From: Marinobacter sp. ATCH36
GTDB lineage: Bacteria > Pseudomonadota > Gammaproteobacteria > Pseudomonadales > Oleiphilaceae
Direction of reading: 5' to 3'
NCBI RefSeq assembly: GCF_023555055.1
Contig: NZ_JAMJPL010000002.1
Span: 62,001-126,000, forward strand
Length of the DNA stretch: 64,000 bases
The notes under the pieces are model-generated. The model was not told where the DNA came from. It searched no databases and saw only the letters and a list, made by a program, of their open reading frames with translations. Positions 1 through 7,937 of the stretch are shown here, piece by piece. A program made the position numbers and the translations under genes. Each line of letters starts with the position of its first letter. Position 1 is the first letter of the stretch.

Positions 1-419
1 CGGCCCGGGAAGCGGAGCTGGTGGCACGTATCAACGCCCTGGCCCGGCGGACGAACCCGGACAACGAAAAAGAAGTGCTGGTCTACGGCCCGTTCGAGAT
101 CAACACCCAGACACGGACCATTTCGCTTCATGGCGAGGTATTGACCCTAACCGACAAAGATTTCGACCTGACCCTGTTCCTGTTCCAGAACCAGGGCCGA
201 CTACTGACCCGGGAAATGCTGCTTGAGCGTGTCTGGGGCCTGGCGCGGGATATCAACACCCGTACCGTGGACACCCACATGAGCCGCCTGCGGCGCAGGC
301 TCGGCCTGAACCCGGAGAACGGGTTCCGGATCAAGACCATCTACCAGCGGGGCTATCGCCTCGAAGCCATGAAGGCCATCGGCCCGGATGCACACGCAGT
401 CGCTACGGAACAGGCCTGA
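1..419 (+). CDS. OmpR/PhoB-family response regulator, C-terminal part (5' end outside window)
   Basis: The reading frame is open from base 3, so only the end of the receiver-effector linker and the DNA-binding domain are present. The visible part starts with the linker typical of this family (REAELVARINALARR), followed by a winged-helix domain with FDLTLFLFQNQGRLLTRE, the recognition helix around RTVDTHMSRLRRRLG and the wing IYQRGYRLE. It should be the transcription-factor half of a two-component system. The exported FecR protein starts one base after the stop and a histidine kinase follows, so that kinase is the probable partner. The GTG at base 21 is internal and is not the real start. Confidence 0.9.
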   Translation, partial: AREAELVARINALARRTNPDNEKEVLVYGPFEINTQTRTISLHGEVLTLTDKDFDLTLFLFQNQGRLLTREMLLERVWGLARDINTRTVDTHMSRLRRRLGLNPENGFRIKTIYQRGYRLEAMKAIGPDAHAVATEQA

Positions 420-420
420 A

Positions 421-2058
421 ATGATTCGAGGCTCCACCCGCACTCTGGCTCATGTCATTCTGCTGCTGAGCAGTCTTTGGCTTGCGTGGCCTGCGCACGC
501 CGAGCTGTCTGTTACCCGTGGCTCGCAACCGGCCAACACCCAGACCGAATCCGCTGCGGTTCCAGAATGGGTTTACACCGTTCGCCCGGGCGAAAGCTTC
601 AGCGAACTTGCCGGCTCACTGCTTGCGCGCAACGTATCGGCAAACCGCCTGCTTCAACACAATGGCATCGACAACCCGGCCACGGTAGGCAGCGGAGATA
701 CCCTGCGAATTCCCCTGGCCTGGCTTCAGCGCCAGCCAGATCCTGCGCGAGTCCGCTCTGTTGCCGGCCAGGTACAGCTGATTTCCGGGAGCGATAGCAG
801 CAAGCGCCCGCTGGGCAGCGACATGCTGGTGCGGGTTGGTGATGAAATAATCTCCCACTCCGGCACCGCCACGGTGGAACTGGCGGACGGCTCGATCGTA
901 AGGATTTCTCCGAATTCACGCCTGGCGTTCAACAGGTTGACCCAATACGGCAAATCCGGCATGGTCGATACCAGGCTACGCCTGGATCGCGGCGAAATCG
1001 AAACCCAGGTAAAGCCGGTGATTGAAGGCGGCTCCCGCTTCGAGATCGAAACACCCTCGGCGGTTGCCGCAGTCAGGGGCACCATGTTTACCCTGAGAAC
1101 CGCGCCTGGCAAAACCGACCTCAGGGTTACCGAAGGCGAAGTTTCGTTTGGCCCACCCGGCAAAACCCGTCGAATTCCCGCCGGTTACAGTGCCAGTGTT
1201 TCCACGGTTGGCGTTGGCAACATGAGCATTCGCCAGCTCCCCCCTGCACCTGCCATCAATCCGTTTCCGCCCCAGCTGAAACAGTTGCCCGCGGCGCTTA
1301 GCTGGCAACCCAGTGGTGCCAGTGCGCATCGGGTAGACATTTTCGATGCCGACTCCGGCCGCTGGATGGACAGCCGCCGGGTAGAGGGTGGCCGTTTCAA
1401 CATCGACCTGCTGGACAACGGCAACTACGAGATTCACCTGGCAGCGCTCGACAGTCGAGGCATTGCGGGCATGCCCGGCATTCTGAATGTAGAAGTTGAC
1501 CTGCAGGCACAAACCGCCACTCTGGAGCAACCAGAGGCCGGTGCTAACGTGAACGACGACATGCCGGAATTCCGCTGGCAGGTTCATGGCGAAAACGAAG
1601 TGGCGCGGGTAGAAATTGCTGCAGACAAGGACTTCGCCAACCTGGTGGCCACCAGTGAATGGGCACCAGACCAGAACGCACTGCCCTCACGCCCGCTTTC
1701 ACCGGGGCAGTATTATTGGCGCGTGGTAACTGAAGCCGGCGGCAATTCAGTTGCCACCAGTGAAACCCGCTCATTGGTGGTTAATGGCACTTTGCCACCG
1801 GTGCGCATTATCAGCGTGAACTACGTGGACAGCCAGGTCAGGGTGTTCTGGCAGAAGGTGGAAACCGCGTCAGAATATCGTCTGCAGCTGTCTGAAGAGC
1901 CCCGTTTCAACAACATAATCAAAGAGGCTACCCTCGCAGATACCACGGCGGCCTTGCGCCTGATTCCCGGAAGACGGTATTTTGTGCGCCTTAAAGCCCT
2001 TTCTGACGGACCTCTTGAAAGCCGTTGGGGACCAGGGAGGGAATTGTTTCTGGAATAA
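421..2058 (+). CDS. Exported LysM and FecR domain protein with fibronectin-like C-terminus
   Basis: Start chosen at the ATG at 421, one base after the regulator stop, because it gives a clean signal peptide (hydrophobic VILLLSSLWLAWPAHA). An earlier ATG at 388 would overlap the regulator. Mature order: a LysM-like peptidoglycan-binding module at about residues 50-97 (YTVRPGESFSELA), a FecR domain at about 105-230 (VRVGDEIISHSGTATVELAD, then FEIETPSAVAAVRGT), and two or three beta-sandwich, fibronectin III-like segments to the end. It probably sits in the periplasm on the cell wall. Lying between a regulator and a kinase, it may sense or scaffold an envelope signal; that role is inferred. Confidence 0.85.
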   Translation: MIRGSTRTLAHVILLLSSLWLAWPAHAELSVTRGSQPANTQTESAAVPEWVYTVRPGESFSELAGSLLARNVSANRLLQHNGIDNPATVGSGDTLRIPLAWLQRQPDPARVRSVAGQVQLISGSDSSKRPLGSDMLVRVGDEIISHSGTATVELADGSIVRISPNSRLAFNRLTQYGKSGMVDTRLRLDRGEIETQVKPVIEGGSRFEIETPSAVAAVRGTMFTLRTAPGKTDLRVTEGEVSFGPPGKTRRIPAGYSASVSTVGVGNMSIRQLPPAPAINPFPPQLKQLPAALSWQPSGASAHRVDIFDADSGRWMDSRRVEGGRFNIDLLDNGNYEIHLAALDSRGIAGMPGILNVEVDLQAQTATLEQPEAGANVNDDMPEFRWQVHGENEVARVEIAADKDFANLVATSEWAPDQNALPSRPLSPGQYYWRVVTEAGGNSVATSETRSLVVNGTLPPVRIISVNYVDSQVRVFWQKVETASEYRLQLSEEPRFNNIIKEATLADTTAALRLIPGRRYFVRLKALSDGPLESRWGPGRELFLE

Positions 2059-2091
2059 TCCATTGCACCTTGATATCCGAAAGCAGGCCTC

Positions 2092-4668
2092 ATGACCCGG
2101 AACTGGTTTCCAATAAAAATAACCCCGTGGACACTCGGCCTGCCACTTCTGACCATACTGCTTTTACTGCAGACTACCTCTATTCCCCAGCGGCTGGATT
2201 TCTGGCTCTATGACACCCTGACTACCGCCAACCCGGCAGAAGCCTCTGAAGACGTTGTTCTCGTTGCCATCGACGAACAGAGTATGGACCGCCTCGGTCG
2301 CTGGCCCTGGCCGCGGACCACCCACGCACGGCTCATCGAAAAGCTTCATCAGGCCGGGGCAAAAACCATCGTTTTCGATATCCTGTTCCCCGAAGCGTCC
2401 CTGGACGATCCCGAACTGGCGACAGCCATGCGCAAACACGGCAACGTTATCCTGCCACTGCACCTGTCGCCGCCCTCCAGCAATTACCTGATCAGCGAAC
2501 AGCTACCCGTATTGGAACTGGCAGACGCCGCATCAGCGCTCGGGCATGCCCATGTGGAGCTGGATGAAGACGGCCTGGCGCGGGGAATATACCTGCTGAA
2601 CGGGCTTGGCGACCAGCTATGGCCAAGCCTGGCGCTGGCCGCTTCCGGAAAAACATGGCCAGCCAGTGAGCCGGCTGAAATAGCGCCCTACACCAATGTA
2701 AGACAGCATTACAGGGCCATTCCATTAGCCGGTGGCGCCGGTACGCTGCCGTCCTATTCCTACACCGAGATACTGGAACGCCCACCCGCACCGGAAGCCT
2801 TCCGGGACAAAACCGTTTTTGTTGGCGCCACGGCGCCAGGCTTTGGCGACATCCTGCCCACGCCTTTCTCGGGGCTGCATCAACCCATGCCGGGCGTGGA
2901 ATTCCATGCCAACAACTACGCGGCAATAGTTCAGGGTGACCTGATCTCGAAAGTTTCAGTCACCAAGGCCGTTGGGCTTGCCATTCTTGTCATTATTATC
3001 CTGGCCATTGCCCTACCCCGCATGAGACCCGCACGGACCATTCTCCTGTGCCTGGCATGCATGGGGGCACTAATTGCGACACACGCATTCCTGCTGCTTT
3101 ACGCGCGGATGTGGCTGCCGATTTCCCATGCCGCCATCATCCCGCTACTGGCATTGCCAGTGTCCAGTGCGCTCCGGCTGGCCATGACCAACCGCTTCCT
3201 CAACCGGCAACTGGACGAACTGGCGAGAGGGCCCACGATGACCCTCCAGGAGCCCTCACGCAGGCATCCACCTCAACTGCTCAGCCACTTTCAGGCGCTG
3301 TTCCAGCCCGAAGGCTGGCTACTTGCCGAAGGCGATGAGGTGATTACCGCGTACGGGCTGACCAAATCCGACATTCCGCCACTGGAGAACCCCGGCGAAT
3401 GGATTCATATCGGCGGCCACAGCTGGATCAGCCTGATCCGCGGCGGCTCGACCTACAAGCTGGGCCTGAAGCTCTCCAACGACCTGAGCCGGGAAGCCAC
3501 TCAGCGATACCTTCGCCGCCTGCCGCTGACAGCTATCAATACGCCAACCGGCCAGCCCCGACCAAGAGAGAACATATCGGCCCGCATCGAACGCGTACGG
3601 CTTGCCACAGAGCGCATGAGCCAGATGCAGAAGTTCATACGCCGCAGTTTCGAGCGTATGCCCGACGGCATCATCGTTACCGACGAGCTGGGTGTAATCC
3701 GGTTTGCCAACGGCCATATCGAGGAATGGTTTCAAGAGCCCATGCCCAGCCTGAATGGTATGCCCCTGGCCCGGCTTCTCGAGGGGCATGACCCGAGAGA
3801 AACCCCGCCCTGGCACGAAACCGTCTCCGAGACGCTGACCCTGACACAGAGCCGCACGGTGGACCTGCGCATTCGCAACAAGGACTTCCTGATCCACTTT
3901 GCGCCATTCTCTCTGCCGGACAGCGATCAGAGCGGCATTATTGCCAACATCTCCGACATTTCCGAACTGCGTGAGCAACAACGCCAGCACCGGGAGGCCA
4001 TCGACTTTATCTCTCACGACGTACGCTCACCCCTTGTGTCGCAGCTGGCGCTGATTGAACAACTGAAAAGAAACCAGGGCCAGATAGAACCGGAACAACT
4101 GGATCAACTCGGCAGGCTGGCGCGGCGCAGTTACCATCTGGCCGAAGAGTTTGTGCAACTGGCCAGGGCCGAACAGCTGACGGAAACCCGCTTCTACGAA
4201 TGCGAGTTTCTGGCCATTGTGGAAAACGCCAGAGACAGTGTCAGCGAGCAGGCGGCAGAGAAAGGCATCCAGTTGATACTGCAGGGAACAGAAGACCTGT
4301 GGTTAAAGGGCAATGCGGAGTTGTTGGAACGTGCGGTCATCAACCTTCTGACCAATGCAGTGCAGTACAGCCCGCCTGATTCCACCATCAATATCCAGGT
4401 GTTCCAGGCCGGCCATCAGGCATGCCTTACCGTCAGTGACGAAGGCGAAGGCATTGCCCCGGAAGAGCTGCCGCACCTGTTCGATCGGTACCGGCGCCAG
4501 AAAAGCAGCGAGCTTTCCGGCAATCATGGCACCGGTCTCGGGCTTTCGTTCGTCAACGTGGTGGTGGAGAAACATCGCGGCCAGATTCAGGTCCATTCCC
4601 GCCTGGGAGAAGGCTCGGCCTTCACCCTGAAACTGCCGGTAACGCACCCCATCAGATCGTTTTACTGA
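2092..4668 (+). CDS. CHASE2-domain sensor histidine kinase
   Basis: 858 residues. A membrane segment at about 10-30 precedes a large periplasmic CHASE2 domain (about 35-290), three closely spaced membrane segments (about 295-365), a PAS-like region (about 520-620), a HisKA domain with the phosphoacceptor histidine in DFISHDVRSPL (His642) and a HATPase domain with N box (INLLTNAVQYSP), G1 (VSDEGEGI), F (LFDRY) and G2 (GTGLGLSF). All catalytic motifs are intact. It is probably co-transcribed with the regulator and the LysM/FecR protein upstream and should phosphorylate that regulator. The signal is unknown. Its 3' end overlaps the convergent lipoprotein gene by 17 bases. Confidence 0.93.
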   Translation: MTRNWFPIKITPWTLGLPLLTILLLLQTTSIPQRLDFWLYDTLTTANPAEASEDVVLVAIDEQSMDRLGRWPWPRTTHARLIEKLHQAGAKTIVFDILFPEASLDDPELATAMRKHGNVILPLHLSPPSSNYLISEQLPVLELADAASALGHAHVELDEDGLARGIYLLNGLGDQLWPSLALAASGKTWPASEPAEIAPYTNVRQHYRAIPLAGGAGTLPSYSYTEILERPPAPEAFRDKTVFVGATAPGFGDILPTPFSGLHQPMPGVEFHANNYAAIVQGDLISKVSVTKAVGLAILVIIILAIALPRMRPARTILLCLACMGALIATHAFLLLYARMWLPISHAAIIPLLALPVSSALRLAMTNRFLNRQLDELARGPTMTLQEPSRRHPPQLLSHFQALFQPEGWLLAEGDEVITAYGLTKSDIPPLENPGEWIHIGGHSWISLIRGGSTYKLGLKLSNDLSREATQRYLRRLPLTAINTPTGQPRPRENISARIERVRLATERMSQMQKFIRRSFERMPDGIIVTDELGVIRFANGHIEEWFQEPMPSLNGMPLARLLEGHDPRETPPWHETVSETLTLTQSRTVDLRIRNKDFLIHFAPFSLPDSDQSGIIANISDISELREQQRQHREAIDFISHDVRSPLVSQLALIEQLKRNQGQIEPEQLDQLGRLARRSYHLAEEFVQLARAEQLTETRFYECEFLAIVENARDSVSEQAAEKGIQLILQGTEDLWLKGNAELLERAVINLLTNAVQYSPPDSTINIQVFQAGHQACLTVSDEGEGIAPEELPHLFDRYRRQKSSELSGNHGTGLGLSFVNVVVEKHRGQIQVHSRLGEGSAFTLKLPVTHPIRSFY

Positions 4669-5062
4669 CCTGCTCCGAAGGCGCACTTACCAGACCATCA
4701 ATATCTTCCACCTGGATCGTAAAGTACCAGGTACCATTTTCCAGGTTGTCGATGGTGTAATCCATCACATTGGCGTCATCAATGCGTACCGTTTCTGAAA
4801 GCTCATCCGGATTCTTGCCGTAGCTGATCACATACCCGGACAGCTCACCCATCTTGATACCTTCCCCGTTCGCACGGGTTGCCGGCGCATTCCAGCTCAG
4901 TGATGCCGAACGCTCGGCAGACTGCTGAACTTGAACAGGCTGCTGCCCCTGGGCAGAACTCGTGCCAGAGCTGTCTGAAGAACCGCCCCCACAGCCAGTA
5001 AGCACGATTCCCATTAAAAACGCGGCGATCCATGCCTTTGACACTTTAATGACGCGTTTCAT
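4652..5062 (-). CDS. Small lipoprotein with fibronectin III-like domain
   Basis: 136 residues from the ATG at 5062. A longer reading to 5143 is possible, but only the shorter one puts the signal peptide at the N-terminus (KAWIAAFLMGIVLTGC), with the lipobox LTGC giving a lipidated cysteine. A low-complexity GGGSSDSSGTSS tether follows, then one fibronectin III-like domain (SLSWNAPATRANGE, YVISYGKNPDEL, NGTWYFTIQVED). Probably a surface or periplasmic lipoprotein of unknown binding partner. It converges on and overlaps the histidine kinase gene. Confidence 0.75.
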   Translation of the reverse strand: MKRVIKVSKAWIAAFLMGIVLTGCGGGSSDSSGTSSAQGQQPVQVQQSAERSASLSWNAPATRANGEGIKMGELSGYVISYGKNPDELSETVRIDDANVMDYTIDNLENGTWYFTIQVEDIDGLVSAPSEQVSKTI

Positions 5063-5272
5063 AATTCTTTTACACCAATAATTCGTCGAGTTTGTGAAAT
5101 TATATAAAACGACGGCGAGTATCAATGTGAATAGCGTCATCATGCCAGTTAATAAATCGTCAATATTTCGACAGTTAAGTAATTAATTAACGGAAAGCAC
5201 TGATGAGCGGGCAATTTCTTGCCCGGGAGGGAATAAACCAGTGGGGAAATTTAATACGAAAGTATGAGGGGG

Positions 5273-5893
5273 TTAGAGAAGCAAACCTGTGACTTCGATC
5301 CTCCCCCGGGACAGTTTGACCATATCGCGCCTTTCCAGCTCCTTCAGCAAGCGGCTTACCACTTCCCTGGCAGTCCCAAGCTCCACAGCCAACTCCTGAT
5401 GGGTAATCACCACCGGCCCGCGGGCAGCGCGGCCCAGAAGCCACTCTTCAAGCCGTTTATCCATGCGGCGAAAAGCGACCTCCTCAACCAACAGCATGAG
5501 ATCATCCAGCCGGCGGCCGTATGACTCCATGATCCCAAGCCGGAACCCGGCTGACTGGTCCATCAACCGGTCAAACACGCCACGGGGAATCATCACCGCA
5601 TCCGCCGCCTCCTCTACCACGGCCTCGGCGCGGTAGGCCCGGCCAGTCATCAGGCAGCCGATAGACAGCGTGCAGATGTCGTCCGCATCCATACGGTACA
5701 AAACAATGCTGTGCCCGGAGACACCCGTCATCTGAACCTTGACCCTGCCACCCAATACCAACGGCAGCCCCTGGCAATGCTGCCCGGCGCTGAACAGAAT
5801 CTGCCCGGGCGGAAACTGCATCACACGGGATTTTTCCAAAGCTTCCTTACGGAGGGTGTCATTCAGACTGTCGAGAATGCTGTGGCGAGGCAT
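5273..5893 (-). CDS. Crp/Fnr-family transcriptional regulator
   Basis: 206 residues from the ATG at 5893; the TTG one codon earlier is less likely. An N-terminal cyclic-nucleotide-binding-like barrel (about 20-130, with FPPGQILFSAGQ and ADDICTLSIGCLMTG) is followed by a long dimer helix and a winged helix with THQELAVELGTAREVVSRLL as helix-turn-helix. It lacks the N-terminal cysteine cluster of oxygen-sensing Fnr, so it is not a classical Fnr; the ligand is unknown. It is divergent from the DUF2892 gene, which is a natural candidate target. Confidence 0.88.
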   Translation of the reverse strand: MPRHSILDSLNDTLRKEALEKSRVMQFPPGQILFSAGQHCQGLPLVLGGRVKVQMTGVSGHSIVLYRMDADDICTLSIGCLMTGRAYRAEAVVEEAADAVMIPRGVFDRLMDQSAGFRLGIMESYGRRLDDLMLLVEEVAFRRMDKRLEEWLLGRAARGPVVITHQELAVELGTAREVVSRLLKELERRDMVKLSRGRIEVTGLLL

Positions 5894-6019
5894 CAAACCT
5901 GATCCTGTCTGTTAGCAATTGTGGGTTTTGTGGGTTGAATGTGACTTTATCACTGAAGGTAAGAGTGGTGCTGCTCTAAGATCAAGTCATCACCGAAAGT
6001 CACCAAAGGAGATTGAGAA

Positions 6020-6208
6020 ATGACCAAAAACATGGGAACTGCAGACCGCACCGTACGGGCAATCGTTGGCGTTGTATTGCTGGCGCTGGTGTTCGTAGGG
6101 CCACAGACAGCCTGGGGCTGGATAGGCATCATCCCGCTGGCAACGGCACTGATGGGTAACTGCCCGGCTTATTCGCTGATCGGGGTCAGAACCTGCAAGA
6201 AGCAGTAG
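6020..6208 (+). CDS. DUF2892 small inner-membrane protein
   Basis: 62 residues with a strong ribosome site (AAAGGAG) about nine bases upstream. The pattern MGTADRTVRAIVGVVLL, then a second hydrophobic segment (GWIGIIPLATALMGNCPAY) and a C-terminal CPAYSLIGVRTC, is the DUF2892 / YgaP-type transmembrane module with its two conserved cysteines. In YgaP that module is attached to a rhodanese; here it stands alone. It is divergent from the Crp/Fnr regulator and closed by an intrinsic terminator. A link to sulfur or redox stress is an inference from relatives. Confidence 0.88.
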   Translation: MTKNMGTADRTVRAIVGVVLLALVFVGPQTAWGWIGIIPLATALMGNCPAYSLIGVRTCKKQ

Positions 6209-6216
6209 ACATACAA

Positions 6217-6260
6217 ACGCAAAAAGGCAGATCATAATCCCCGAATCTGCCTTTTTTGCG
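6217..6260 (+). terminator. Intrinsic terminator after DUF2892 gene
   Basis: A GGCAGAT...ATCTGCC stem flanked by AAAAA on the left and TTTTTT on the right, directly behind the DUF2892 stop. Nearly the same sequence recurs at 28697-28735. Confidence 0.85.
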
Positions 6261-6276
6261 TTAAGGAACAGGGAAC

Positions 6277-7206
6277 ATGGCTCAATTCGAATCCAGCGAC
6301 GGCATGCAAGATGTCCAGGCCGTTGTTCGAGACCCTCTGCGGTTCAAGCTGAAACTCGACATTGGTGACCAGGCCTATTCCTCCCTGCGCCTGAAGAAAC
6401 ATCTCCTGGATAGCGTTGATGCCGCGAACGGAGCGGCCACCGGCTTCATCTTCGCAAAATCATCCCTGGTCGCATCCACATTTTTCGCACCTTCTGGATT
6501 TCTCGGTGCACTGGGTATCGGAACCGCCGTTACCCCGGTGGGCTGGGCGATAGGCGCAGGGGTAGCCGGCGCAGGCCTGAGCCTGATCATCGGCAAGCGC
6601 TTTGTAAGAGGCTCCTCTGACCGCGTAAAACAGATCCCCGACTTCATCAATACGCCGATGGATGTCCTGGCTACCGGGCTCTTCGACATGATTGCGACTC
6701 TGGGGGTAAAGCTTGCCGAAATTGATGGCGAGTTCGTCCAGCAAGAGCGCGACTTCATCACAAGCTATTTTGTCGACGAGTGGGGGTATGACCCGCTCTT
6801 CGTTCAACAAGGCCTGAAGCTGATAGAAGAACAGTCAGATCAGCACTCGATCGAAGAAATCACCGAACAATTGGCTCGCTTCAAGAAAGCCAACCCGGAT
6901 TGCAATTATCGCTCCATGTCGAGAGAGATCATCACCTTCCTGAATGGCATCGCCGAAGCCGACGGCTACCTGGATAAGCGCGAAGAAATGGCGGCCGAGA
7001 AGGTGGAAGCCATATTCGAAGAGATCAATTCCATCACCACGACCATCTCAGAGTCAGCCAGGGCTCGCGTGGAGCAGGTCTCCCGTTACGGTAAATCCAC
7101 GCTTAACGGAATCGGCTCAGGGCTCACTACAACCAGGAAAGGATTGCAGCGAATAAAGGCTCAGTCCCGTGAGAAGCTGTCGCGGCTGCGGTCGAAGGAC
7201 CAGTGA
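6277..7206 (+). CDS. TerB-like protein with glycine-rich hydrophobic N-terminal region
   Basis: 309 residues. Residues about 55-110 form two hydrophobic, glycine-rich stretches (FGFLGALGIGTAVTPVGWAI-like, then GAGVAGAGLSLIIGKRF) that could be a membrane hairpin. Residues about 130-245 are acidic and helical with two repeats of the form AEIDGEFVQQERDFI and AEADGYLDKREEMA, the metal-binding-like loops typical of TerB/DjlA domains. The C-terminus is helical and basic (RARVEQVSRYGKSTLNGIGS). TerB proteins occur in stress and envelope complexes; no specific role can be assigned. It may be read through from the DUF2892 promoter past the terminator, or have its own. Confidence 0.75.
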   Translation: MAQFESSDGMQDVQAVVRDPLRFKLKLDIGDQAYSSLRLKKHLLDSVDAANGAATGFIFAKSSLVASTFFAPSGFLGALGIGTAVTPVGWAIGAGVAGAGLSLIIGKRFVRGSSDRVKQIPDFINTPMDVLATGLFDMIATLGVKLAEIDGEFVQQERDFITSYFVDEWGYDPLFVQQGLKLIEEQSDQHSIEEITEQLARFKKANPDCNYRSMSREIITFLNGIAEADGYLDKREEMAAEKVEAIFEEINSITTTISESARARVEQVSRYGKSTLNGIGSGLTTTRKGLQRIKAQSREKLSRLRSKDQ

Positions 7207-7222
7207 ACCACGCTCTGCCAAA

Positions 7223-7654
7223 CTATTGCGTTACAACATTGTTCACTAGCACGATAATCCGCTTCACAATGCCTTGGTCAGAAACCACCGGTAAATAACG
7301 AGCGTCTAGCCACACCTGTTGCCCGTCGGCATTAATGTTGGAGAAACGCCCTTCTTTAACGTTGCCGGTTACCAGCTCCCTCCAGAACACAATGTATTCC
7401 TCGCTGCGCGAATAATCGCTGTCACAGAGAACCCGATGATGCTTGCCGATTAGCTGATCCCTCTGATACCCGAGCATATCCAGGAAAACATCGTTAACCT
7501 TGTCCACAAGACCATCCCGCGTGAGCACCAACAGCGCCACGGACCTTTCGATGGCCTGGAAATCCGCCTCCAGCTCCATTACCCGGTTTTCAGTCGCCTC
7601 GAGCTTTTCCAGGGCAGCCTGTAATTCTTGCTTTCTCTTGTTCAGGAACGACAT
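7223..7654 (-). CDS. Stand-alone PAS domain protein
   Basis: 143 residues: an N-terminal coiled coil (about 5-35, KRKQELQAALEKLEATENRV) and one PAS domain (about 35-140, with VFLDMLGYQRDQLIGKHHRVLCD and WLDARYLPVVSDQGIVKRII). The PAS resembles those at the N-terminus of chemoreceptors and sensor kinases, but there is no output domain. It could be a sensory adaptor or the remnant of a larger signalling protein; the intact coiled coil and stop favour a functional small protein. It converges with the TerB-like gene, 16 bases apart. Confidence 0.75.
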   Translation of the reverse strand: MSFLNKRKQELQAALEKLEATENRVMELEADFQAIERSVALLVLTRDGLVDKVNDVFLDMLGYQRDQLIGKHHRVLCDSDYSRSEEYIVFWRELVTGNVKEGRFSNINADGQQVWLDARYLPVVSDQGIVKRIIVLVNNVVTQ

Positions 7655-7937
7655 CTGACAGCCTATTGGAGAATTTTAAATAGTCGCACGTTGCTTACTA
7701 GGAAGCACAACAGCTCATCGTCTAGAAACGCATGATCGATGTGGGCATCGATAACGCCCTGCGATGTCGCCGTTGTCAGTTGTTGATATGTTTGTTGCTG
7801 ACAGGGCCTGATATTGTGGTGCCAAAACCCTTCGCTGCGGAGGTCGAAGGATTCCGAGGGGGCCATTCTCCGTTGATTTCGCAATCAAAGCCCCATCAAC
7901 TTTCAGCAAATACTATCTATAAACCCATGTTTACTTT

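Noticed and set aside
388..420. Upstream ATG for the LysM/FecR gene
   Set aside because: Would place 11 polar residues before the signal peptide and overlap the regulator; the ATG at 421 is better.
5936..5956. CRP-like TGTGA...TCACT near the Crp/Fnr gene
   Set aside because: Spacing between half-sites is five, not six, and the flanks do not match.
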